This document shows, one piece after another, positions 33,532 to 40,292 of a DNA stretch of 64,000 bases. Location: NCBI RefSeq assembly GCF_000621785.1, contig NZ_JHXI01000018.1, positions 1-64,000 on the forward strand, given 5' to 3'. The translations under genes and the position numbers were made by a program. Origin of the DNA: Ruminococcus flavefaciens ND2009. GTDB lineage: Bacteria > Bacillota > Clostridia > Oscillospirales > Ruminococcaceae. Below the pieces are notes generated by a model. That model saw only the letters and a program-made list of their open reading frames with translations, searched no databases and was not told where the DNA came from. Each line of letters begins with the position of its first letter. Within the stretch, counting starts at the first letter, position 1.

Positions 33532-33966
33532 TCAGTTGTTGTCGCTGTTTTCTTTATCAGCGAAAAGGGCAAGTATTCCTGCACAGACAGGAGCGTCAGA
33601 TGAGCTTTCGGCTACTCTATTACCGGAAAAGTGAGAAAGACGTTCAGCTGTTTCCTGACGTTTTTGCTGCTTCATAGATTCCAATGCCTCCTGAAGCCCC
33701 TTCTTAGCCTTCTTTTCCTGAACCTGAGGGAGCTCATCGCCTAATCTGACCTCAAAGAACTCGATGTCATCAATACTATGGTTTCCCGGGATCAGCTTAG
33801 TTCCGAAGTCGCTTAATGCAGGCTCAAATCTGCCTGTCTCAAGTCTGCCGGCATCCATTCTTCCGGGTAAAACTGCCGCATTTGCTGACATTGCACCTGT
33901 CATGGGGATAGCACACATGGCTGTTGCTGCGATCGCTGCAAATATCTTCTTAACTGAATTTTTCAT
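33532..33966 (-). CDS. Small secreted protein with Sec signal peptide
   Basis: Predicted 144 residues. The signal peptide (residues 1-30) has a KK start, a hydrophobic AAIAATAMCAIPMTGA core and a probable cleavage after ANA. The mature part is hydrophilic with a Lys/Gln/Glu-rich helix (residues about 75-115) and no recognised domain. Its signal peptide is nearly the same as that of the next gene upstream, so the two are paralogous or have exchanged their 5' ends. It is 29 bp downstream of that gene, probably in the same transcript. Confidence 0.65.
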   Translation of the reverse strand: MKNSVKKIFAAIAATAMCAIPMTGAMSANAAVLPGRMDAGRLETGRFEPALSDFGTKLIPGNHSIDDIEFFEVRLGDELPQVQEKKAKKGLQEALESMKQQKRQETAERLSHFSGNRVAESSSDAPVCAGILALFADKENSDNN

Positions 33967-33995
33967 AAAACCACTCCTTAATATATTAATTATAA

Positions 33996-34367
33996 TTATT
34001 CGTTGCCGTCATCGGTGCTGTCATCATCAGATGAATATATAGCTGTAAGAGAATACCACTTACTATTACCCTTTGCCCTGAGCTTCTTTGCTTCTTCCTC
34101 GGCTTTCTTAGCACGGATATAATCCAGGACTTTGTCATTGTATTCGATTTGGGACTTGTCTATTTTTTCGATAAAGCGTGGTCCTGTTACCGGAGGTTCA
34201 ACGGGCTTACATTCAAGTCTGCCAAACTCTGCTTTTTCAATGCGGATATTTCCGCGGTCGATCCTGTCAATGCTTGCTGCATTTGCGGAAAGTGAACCTG
34301 CCATGGGAACTGCACACATAGCTGTCGCTGCGATTGCTGTAATGATCTTCTTAAAATTAACCTTCAT
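33996..34367 (-). CDS. Small secreted protein, paralogue of neighbour
   Basis: Predicted 123 residues. Signal peptide at residues 1-31 (KKIITAIAATAMCAVPMAG, then ANA). The mature part starts SIDRIDRGNIRIEK and has a helix rich in Lys/Glu/Ala (IRAKKAEEEAKKL) and an acidic Asp-rich end. No domain recognised. GAGAAATTATT precedes the ATG. A promoter TTCACA-16-TATAAT can be read at 34463-34490. Confidence 0.62.
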   Translation of the reverse strand: MKVNFKKIITAIAATAMCAVPMAGSLSANAASIDRIDRGNIRIEKAEFGRLECKPVEPPVTGPRFIEKIDKSQIEYNDKVLDYIRAKKAEEEAKKLRAKGNSKWYSLTAIYSSDDDSTDDGNE

Positions 34368-34462
34368 AATAATTTCTCCTTATAAATAAAATAATGGTAA
34401 TGCAGATGTACGGTGTATATGTTCATTTCTTTGTTCAAGGTGTTGCGCAACCCTATGCTTTT

Positions 34463-34490
34463 ATTATACTCGGATAAGGAAAAATGTGAA
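34463..34490 (-). promoter_or_regulatory. Promoter of the small secreted-protein pair
   Basis: Minus strand: TTCACA (34485-34490), 16 bp, TATAAT (34463-34468). A palindrome GTTGCGCAAC (34442-34451) lies just downstream. Confidence 0.5.
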
Positions 34491-34585
34491 GATGATTTTT
34501 GTCATTTTGTCAGTGACATTTGTCACTATCTGCACAAACAGAACAGGCGGCTTAAAACAGCGCATAAATAAGCCATAAAAATAAA

Positions 34586-34704
34586 TGAGGGGCGAAGCCT
34601 CAGCATCGGGATTCTCAAGGGAGGCTCTCCCTTGAGCAGGAAGGGGTACGGGGAAGGGCAGCGCCCTTCCTGAGAAACAGTGTGACGAGCGAAGCAATGT
34701 CACA
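34586..34704. repeat. Cluster of four short palindromes
   Basis: In a gene-free stretch (34368-34970): TGAGG/CCTCA (34586-34602), CTCAAGGGAG-GCT-CTCCCTTGAG (34614-34636), GGAAGGGC-AGC-GCCCTTCC (34652-34670), and TGTGAC/GTCACA (34681-34704). This looks like an intergenic palindromic repeat or a structured RNA of about 120 nt. The long reading frame across it (34464-34796, minus) is not protein-like. Confidence 0.6.
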
Positions 34705-34877
34705 CGGCTGCAACGTACTTCTTTCCTCGGCTTGCCCGACGCAAAAACTGCAAAATACAGGCGGTCTGACAGCAGTTTATTATAAACTCTCCGCACAATC
34801 CTTGTCCGATATTACTATAAGTATCGATAAATCGCAATTTCTGGTCAGTTGTTTACGATATGTTCATCTTTACCCCC

Positions 34878-34906
34878 TTGCCAAATCCCCTGTTAAATGC
34901 TATAAT
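34878..34906 (+). promoter_or_regulatory. Promoter of cellobiose phosphorylase
   Basis: Plus strand: TTGCCA (34878-34883), 17 bp, TATAAT (34901-34906), 65 nt before the start codon. Confidence 0.75.
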
Positions 34907-34970
34907 TAGAATGATATTTTCTGCCCGCGGAGAGCACTGTCCAACGGCAGCTATGAAGGAGATTGGTATT

Positions 34971-37388
34971 ATGCAGTACGGACATTTTGATCTGGAAAAC
35001 AAAGAATACGTCATCACTAACCCCGCAACTCCCGCACCCTGGGCAAACTATCTCGGAGACCCCGAGTACGGCGCTATGATCTCAAATAACGCCGCAGGAT
35101 ACAGCTTCGTTAAATCAGGAGCTAACGGAAGACTTTCACGCTTCCGCTTCAATTCCGATATGGCGCTCCCGGGACGCTACATCTATATAAGAGACAACGA
35201 TACCGCTGATTACTGGTCTGCTTCATGGCAGCCCGTTGGCAAGCCCCTTGACAAGTACAAGAGCGAATGCCGCCACGGTACAGCCTATACTATCATCTCT
35301 GCCGAGTACGAGGGCATAAAGTCAGAAACATCTTACTATGTTCCCTTCGGCAAGACATACGAGGTATGGCGCGCAAAGATCACAAACAACTCCGGCAAGG
35401 AGAGAAAGCTGTCCGTATTCGGACTTATAGAGTTCACCAACGAGCCCAACTATGAGCAGGATCAGGTAAACCTCCAGTACACCCTCTTTATCACTCGTAC
35501 AAGCTTTGAGGGCGGAAACAGGATAATCCAGCACATGAACGAGAACACAGGCTTCGATGAGAACGGCTACAACGGCAAGGAGCGCTTCTTCGGCATGGTG
35601 GGACAGCCCGTCACAGCCTGCAACGGAAGCCTCAGCGACTTCATCGGTCCCTACAGGACATTCTCGAACCCCATTGCCGTTGAGACAGGCAAGTGCAACA
35701 ACGTTATGAACTTCAACTCCAATTCCTGCGGCGCTCTCCAGAGCGATGTTACTCTTGCAGCAGGCGAGACAAAGGAGTTCATCTTCGTACTGGGTCAGCG
35801 CACCGACTCAGAGGCTGCCGCTATCCTTGAGGAATACAAGGAAGCAGGCAAGGTAGACGCCGAGATAAAGCAGCTCAAAGACCACTGGCACAGCCAGCTG
35901 GCTAACTTCAGCGTAGAGACTCCCTCTGATGAGTTCAACAATATGATAAACGTATGGAACGCTTACCAGTGCTTCATCACATTCATCTGGTCAAGAGCGG
36001 CTTCATTCATATACTGCGGTCTGAGGAACGGCTACGGCTACCGCGATACGGTACAGGACATCCAGGGTATCATCCACCTCGATCCCGAGATGGCTGCCGA
36101 GAAGATACGCTTCATGCTGTCCGCACAGGTCAGCAACGGCGGCGGACTTCCCCTTGTAAAGTTCGACCACAACGCAGGCCACGAGACCTGCCCCGACGAG
36201 AACGACGAGCACAGCGTTTACGCAAAGGAGACAGGTCACCCCTCCTACCGTGCCGATGACGCACTCTGGCTCTTCCCCACTATTGTCAAGTACCTTGGCG
36301 AGAGCGGCAACAAGGGCTTCCTTGACGAGGTCATCACCTATGCAGAGGAAGGCGGCGGAGAGGCTACCGTTTACGAGCACATGAAGAATGCTATCCGCTT
36401 CTCCATGGAGCGTCTGGGAAGCCACGATATGCCCGCAGGTCTCCACGCAGACTGGAACGACTGTCTCCGTCTGGGAGCACAGGGCGAGTCAACATTCGTT
36501 GCATTCCAGCTCTACTACGCTATGAACGTAATGAAAGAGCTTGCTGAAATGAAGAACGACAGCGAGTATTCAGCATATATCGACGGCGCAAGAACTAAGC
36601 TTGCAGCCGCACTTGAAAAGTGCTGGGACGAGGACAGATTTATCCGCGGTATCCGCGAGGACGGCGTTATCGTCGGCGCAAAGAAGGATCCCGAGGCAAA
36701 TATGTGGCTCAATCCCCAGAGCTGGTCGGTCATCTCACGCTTCGCTTCGGGCGAGCAGGCTGACAAGGCTATGAACAGCGTTCACGATATACTCAACACT
36801 CCCTACGGCGCAAAGCTTCTTGATCCCCCCTACAAGTTCCACCACTTTGAGGGTGCGCTCATGCAGGTATTCAACCTTGACACAAAGGAAAACGGCGGCA
36901 TCTTCTCACAGTCACAGGGCTGGCTCATACTTGCCGAGGCACTTCTGGGACACGGCGACCGTGCATTCGAGTACTTCCTTGAGAGCTCGCCTGCCGCAAT
37001 GAACGACAAGGCTGAGATAAGAGTTATGGAGCCCTATGTACACGGACAGTTCACCGAGTCAAAGGCTTCACCCTATGAGGGACGCTCACACGTTCACTGG
37101 CTCACAGGTACAGCTTCCACAGTAATGGTAGGCTGCGTAGAGGGTATCTGCGGAATGAGACCCGACCTTAACGGTCTTGCCATCGCACCTTCTATCCCTG
37201 CAAAGTGGGACGGCTTCAAGATACACAAGAACTTCCGCGGCAAGAAGCTGAACATCGACATCGACAACTCCGCACACGTTCAGAGCGGCGTAAAGGAGCT
37301 CTACCTCAACGGCACAAAGCTTGAGGGCAGCTACATTCCCGCTGACAAGCTTGCCGACGTTAACGAGATCAAGGTAGTACTTGGCTGA
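34971..37388 (+). CDS. cbp: Cellobiose phosphorylase (GH94)
   Basis: Predicted 805 residues, the usual size for GH94 cellobiose phosphorylases (about 810). It starts MQYGHFDLENKEYVITNPAT. The N-terminal beta-sandwich is followed by the alpha/alpha-barrel with NGYGYRDTVQDIQG and the catalytic block HADWNDCLRLG (general-acid Asp at 494). The C-terminus has the HVHWLTGTASTVM segment. The enzyme splits cellobiose with phosphate into glucose 1-phosphate and glucose in the cytoplasm. Start ATG 34971 has AAGGAG 9 nt upstream. The gene is alone, with its own promoter and terminator. Confidence 0.95.
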   Translation: MQYGHFDLENKEYVITNPATPAPWANYLGDPEYGAMISNNAAGYSFVKSGANGRLSRFRFNSDMALPGRYIYIRDNDTADYWSASWQPVGKPLDKYKSECRHGTAYTIISAEYEGIKSETSYYVPFGKTYEVWRAKITNNSGKERKLSVFGLIEFTNEPNYEQDQVNLQYTLFITRTSFEGGNRIIQHMNENTGFDENGYNGKERFFGMVGQPVTACNGSLSDFIGPYRTFSNPIAVETGKCNNVMNFNSNSCGALQSDVTLAAGETKEFIFVLGQRTDSEAAAILEEYKEAGKVDAEIKQLKDHWHSQLANFSVETPSDEFNNMINVWNAYQCFITFIWSRAASFIYCGLRNGYGYRDTVQDIQGIIHLDPEMAAEKIRFMLSAQVSNGGGLPLVKFDHNAGHETCPDENDEHSVYAKETGHPSYRADDALWLFPTIVKYLGESGNKGFLDEVITYAEEGGGEATVYEHMKNAIRFSMERLGSHDMPAGLHADWNDCLRLGAQGESTFVAFQLYYAMNVMKELAEMKNDSEYSAYIDGARTKLAAALEKCWDEDRFIRGIREDGVIVGAKKDPEANMWLNPQSWSVISRFASGEQADKAMNSVHDILNTPYGAKLLDPPYKFHHFEGALMQVFNLDTKENGGIFSQSQGWLILAEALLGHGDRAFEYFLESSPAAMNDKAEIRVMEPYVHGQFTESKASPYEGRSHVHWLTGTASTVMVGCVEGICGMRPDLNGLAIAPSIPAKWDGFKIHKNFRGKKLNIDIDNSAHVQSGVKELYLNGTKLEGSYIPADKLADVNEIKVVLG

Positions 37389-37404
37389 TATTCAATGCGT
37401 AATT

Positions 37405-37436
37405 AAAGGCGAACCGAATGGTTCGCCTTTTTGTTT
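37405..37436 (+). terminator. Terminator of cellobiose phosphorylase
   Basis: AAAGGCGAACC-GAAT-GGTTCGCCTTT stem followed by a T tract, 17 nt after the stop. Confidence 0.9.
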
Positions 37437-37494
37437 ATATCAAACTACAGGTCAGCTGCGTTGGCACGTCTGAATTGTGCAGTCATACAAATCC

Positions 37495-37569
37495 GACAAG
37501 TTTTCTTTGCAAAACCTTGACAAGTACACTTGGCAGTGCTATAATACAGACACGACAAGTAAACTTGTC
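37495..37569 (+). promoter_or_regulatory. Promoter and three GACAAGT operator-like sites of the DUF6442/XRE operon
   Basis: Promoter TTGACA (37517-37522), 17 bp, TATAAT (37540-37545). GACAAGT occurs at 37495-37501, at 37519-37525 (with ACTTGGC at 37528, overlapping the -35), and as a perfect dyad GACAAGT-AA-ACTTGTC at 37554-37569 downstream of the -10. The XRE regulator encoded at the end of the operon is the natural candidate to bind these sites (inference). Confidence 0.75.
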
Positions 37570-37613
37570 AAAAACTGACAATAAAACTTTGCATGATATA
37601 GGAGGAGATCATT

Positions 37614-37952
37614 ATGAACAGGGAAGAAATACTGGCTAAAAGCAGACAGGAAAACAAAAACCGTGACATTGCAGGAATGGACATAAACAAAAATGCTTCA
37701 AGGATATCACTCATTTTCAGCCTGTTTTTTATCCTGTTCCTGATGACATTGACATGGATAGCCGGAAAGCACATGAATCACGGCATTATCGCAACAGAAT
37801 ACAGTATGATTTTTCCGTTGTTTCTCTATAAAGCCATAAAAACAAAGAATCCTGCAAATATAATCTTTGCGGTAATCGCAGGACTTTGTCTTATTATTTT
37901 TACTGTTAATACGATACGGGATATTTTCGATATATACCCGTTAGGAAGGTGA
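37614..37952 (+). CDS. DUF6442-type small membrane protein, copy A
   Basis: Predicted 112 residues. It begins MNREEILAKSRQENKNRD, the conserved cytoplasmic leader of this family, then three hydrophobic segments (residues about 33-50, 58-78 and 85-103). Function unknown. AGGAGGAGATC precedes the ATG. First of three tandem paralogues followed by an XRE regulator; such membrane protein-regulator sets are frequent in Clostridia. Confidence 0.7.
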   Translation: MNREEILAKSRQENKNRDIAGMDINKNASRISLIFSLFFILFLMTLTWIAGKHMNHGIIATEYSMIFPLFLYKAIKTKNPANIIFAVIAGLCLIIFTVNTIRDIFDIYPLGR

Positions 37953-37959
37953 ATGTATC

Positions 37960-38283
37960 ATGAATAAGGAAGAAATACTTGCTAAAAGCAGACAGGAAAA
38001 CAAAAACCGCGATGTTGCCGAAATATCTCAGACAAAGGACGCCTCAAGATTTGCCATAATATTCAGTCTCGCCTTTTATCTGATATTCTCAACGCTAACT
38101 ATGATAGCTCATAAGCCCTTTAACAGCAGCATTGCAGCTATGGAGACCTGCGTTATGTTTGCAGTTTATCTGTACAAGTCAATAAAAACAAGAAAAAGCG
38201 AACATATAGTATGTGCAGTCCTTATTGGAGCAGCGTTTCTCATGTTCTCGTTTGTGGCAATAATGGACCTGTTTAAAAAATAA
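37960..38283 (+). CDS. DUF6442-type small membrane protein, copy B
   Basis: Predicted 107 residues. It has the same leader (MNKEEILAKSRQENKNRDVA) and the same arrangement of three hydrophobic helices, with the helix sequences diverged from copy A. It starts 7 bp after copy A. Its ribosome site (GGAAGGTGAATGTATC) is weak. Confidence 0.7.
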   Translation: MNKEEILAKSRQENKNRDVAEISQTKDASRFAIIFSLAFYLIFSTLTMIAHKPFNSSIAAMETCVMFAVYLYKSIKTRKSEHIVCAVLIGAAFLMFSFVAIMDLFKK

Positions 38284-38297
38284 GGTGGTGTAAAAAT

Positions 38298-38627
38298 ATG
38301 AATAAGGAAGAAATTCTCGAAAAAAGCAGACAGGAAAACAAAAACCGCGACATCGCGGAGATAGACCAGTTCAAAAGCGCTGCAAGATTCGCTCTGATAA
38401 TCAGTATGGCTTTCACGGCATTATGGACTATGCTGTCCATAATCGCTACGCAGCGTGTTAATTACGCTGTTATCGCTGCGGAATTCTGCATGTCGTTCTC
38501 CATGTGGCTTTACAGAGCAATAAAAAGCAAAAAAGCCTCGGATATTTTATTGGCGGCAGTCTCGGGCTTAACCTTTCTTATCCCCGCTTTCATCGGAATA
38601 TGCGAGCTTTTCGGCTTAAAACCATAA
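38298..38627 (+). CDS. DUF6442-type small membrane protein, copy C
   Basis: Predicted 109 residues. Leader MNKEEILEKSRQENKNRDIA, then three hydrophobic helices ending FIGICELFGLKP. It lies 14 bp after copy B behind AAGGTGGTG. The identical leaders in all three copies, against diverged helices, suggest the leader is the part under strongest selection. Confidence 0.7.
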   Translation: MNKEEILEKSRQENKNRDIAEIDQFKSAARFALIISMAFTALWTMLSIIATQRVNYAVIAAEFCMSFSMWLYRAIKSKKASDILLAAVSGLTFLIPAFIGICELFGLKP

Positions 38628-38639
38628 GGCGGTGACTGT

Positions 38640-38852
38640 ATGATAGACGATTCACTTATACTCCGCAACCGCCTGAAAGAGATACGCAAGGAGCAGCGGC
38701 TCTCACAGGACGAGCTTGCAAAGATGGTGGGCGTGTCGAGAAACACCATAAGCTCCATAGAGACGGGGCAGTTCAGCCCCACAGCAAAGCTGGCGCTGAT
38801 ACTTTGCATAGCTCTCGACAAGAAGTTTGAGGATATATTTTACTTTGACTAA
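38640..38852 (+). CDS. XRE-family transcriptional regulator
   Basis: Predicted 70 residues, essentially only a Cro/C1-type helix-turn-helix: LKEIRKEQRLSQDELAKMVG, then VSRNTISSIETGQFSPTAKL, then KKFEDIFYFD. It lies 12 bp after copy C. Short regulators of this kind usually repress their own operon; the GACAAGT sites at the promoter are the likely targets. Confidence 0.9.
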   Translation: MIDDSLILRNRLKEIRKEQRLSQDELAKMVGVSRNTISSIETGQFSPTAKLALILCIALDKKFEDIFYFD

Positions 38853-38857
38853 AAATC

Positions 38858-38876
38858 GGACGCCCCATTGGAGTCC
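38858..38876. repeat. GGACGCCC hairpin (short repeat family)
   Basis: GGACGCCCCATTGGAGTCC, an imperfect palindrome 6 nt after the XRE stop. It is related to 3330-3348 and 30907-30925. It abuts the 97 bp repeat directly. Confidence 0.6.
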
Positions 38877-38973
38877 TGATTTGAGTAAGTAGTAAGTAGA
38901 AAGTAGTGAGTAGAAGCCGATACACTGAATAATACTACTCTCTACTTACTACTCTCTACTCACTCATAATTTA
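38877..38973 (+). repeat. 97 bp dispersed repeat, copy 1
   Basis: It is identical over 97 bp to the reverse complement of 46015-46111. Internally it is itself an imperfect palindrome: arms of AGTAAGT/AGTGAGT-like heptamers surround a short unique centre (GCCGATACACTGAATAATAC). It flanks the 39.0-45.9 kb gene block together with copy 2. Confidence 0.95.
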
Positions 38974-38980
38974 CCCGAAT

Positions 38981-39021
38981 AAAACAAAATGCCCCTGAGC
39001 GCTGAAAAACGTTCAGGGGCA
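38981..39021 (-). terminator. Terminator of the 39-40 kb lipoprotein gene
   Basis: Minus strand: TGCCCCTGAACG / CGCTCAGGGGCA stem (38990-39021), followed by TTTTGTTTT. Confidence 0.85.
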
Positions 39022-39032
39022 AAGCTTTTTAT

Positions 39033-40118
39033 TCAGTTATTCCTTGCCTCTTCGATCTTTTTTGAGGCTTCCTCGATAGCAGCCTGAGCCTGTGAGGTCT
39101 TTTCCTTTATCTCTGCCTCAGCCTGAGCGATCTTCTCCTCAAGCTCAGCCATATTCTCGTCTGACTTCAGGTCCTCGATCTTCTTTTTGATCTCGTCGAT
39201 CTTAGCCTTTGCCGCCTCATAGTCCTCGGAGTTCTTCATATCCTCCATAGCCTTTTCGTATTCGGCCTGGAGCTCCTCCTTTGCCTTGGCAGCCTCGTCC
39301 TTGATCTCCTCCCCTGCTTCTTCAAGCTTCTCCTCTATCTTGGAGCCGCCTGACTGAACGGGTATAGAGTTTCCGTCCTCGTCGAAGAATACAAGGTTGT
39401 CGATATAGAGGTCGGACTCGTTGGCGATGCCCCAGCGCATGATGAGGAAGTTGGGGTCCTCCATGTCCTCGCTCCAGCACTGTCCGCTGTCAGCCAGCAG
39501 GAACTTGAACTTGACGTGAACGGGCCCCGAGGTCTCGAAGTCGTACTCGCCGCCGTCGAACTCCTGGAAATCGTACCACTTGTCACTTGCAGCAGTTACA
39601 GTACCGCCGCCTCCGCCTATCCAGCCGGGAGCTCTTACGTTCTCGGCGTCATTGGTCTTGAGGCCGTCCTTGGTAGCCTGAGCGTACAGGTCAAACTCTA
39701 TACTGCGCACCTTCGCAGCGCCCTCAGCGCCCAGCAGCGGCAGCACACGTATGTCTATCTTCTGCACCTTGCCCTTGAGGGGAACTGAGTTGTCATCGGT
39801 GAACTTCAGCATTTTGTTGCCCATGAGCTCCTCAACGGAAAGCTCGCCCACAGCACAGTCCTTGTCATCGGTCTTGACCTCGGCGAAGTCGAAAACTCCG
39901 TCATCGAAGGTGATGGCGTTGGGGTCGTCAGCCTCTACGGGCGTAGGGGGCTGCTTCTCCTCTGTGGTCTCCTCCTCGGTGGTCACCTCTGCGGTAGTCT
40001 CGGCAGCGGTGGTGGTTGTATCCTCGGACTTCTCGCCCGAATCCTTCTTGGCGCAGCCCGCAGCACAAACAGCAAGTGTCAGAGCCGCAGCGCCAGCCAT
40101 TAATTTTTTATAGTCCAT
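39033..40118 (-). CDS. Lipoprotein with beta-rich domain and C-terminal coiled coil
   Basis: Predicted 361 residues from ATG 40118 (AAAGGAG 8 nt upstream; a longer frame to 40214 is rejected). The lipoprotein signal ends in AVCAAGC. A Thr/Glu-rich linker follows (residues about 25-60), then a beta-rich region ending near residue 250 (WGIANESDLYIDNLVFFDEDG, like carbohydrate-binding or extracellular beta-sandwich modules). The rest is an about 100-residue Lys/Glu/Ala amphipathic helix resembling apolipoprotein-type repeats. Function unknown. The gene stands alone. Confidence 0.65.
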   Translation of the reverse strand: MDYKKLMAGAAALTLAVCAAGCAKKDSGEKSEDTTTTAAETTAEVTTEEETTEEKQPPTPVEADDPNAITFDDGVFDFAEVKTDDKDCAVGELSVEELMGNKMLKFTDDNSVPLKGKVQKIDIRVLPLLGAEGAAKVRSIEFDLYAQATKDGLKTNDAENVRAPGWIGGGGGTVTAASDKWYDFQEFDGGEYDFETSGPVHVKFKFLLADSGQCWSEDMEDPNFLIMRWGIANESDLYIDNLVFFDEDGNSIPVQSGGSKIEEKLEEAGEEIKDEAAKAKEELQAEYEKAMEDMKNSEDYEAAKAKIDEIKKKIEDLKSDENMAELEEKIAQAEAEIKEKTSQAQAAIEEASKKIEEARNN

Positions 40119-40169
40119 ATCTGTATCTCCTTTATGCGTCACGGTATGAATGGTCTGTTTTACAACCTC

Positions 40170-40198
40170 ATTGTAGCACAAAAACAAAGGCGTGTAAA
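40170..40198 (-). promoter_or_regulatory. Promoter of the lipoprotein gene
   Basis: Minus strand: TTTACA (40193-40198), 17 bp, TACAAT (40170-40175). Confidence 0.6.
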
Positions 40199-40292
40199 GT
40201 AACATATCATACAAATCCCTACACTTTTTTTAATACATTATACACAAAAATTGCGGTCACAGTTATAACTTGACCAAATATTGCGACAAGTA

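Noticed and set aside
34464-34796. A 110-codon minus-strand frame in the gap before cellobiose phosphorylase
   Set aside because: It covers a cluster of palindromes, overlaps a promoter, and has no recognisable domain or ribosome site.
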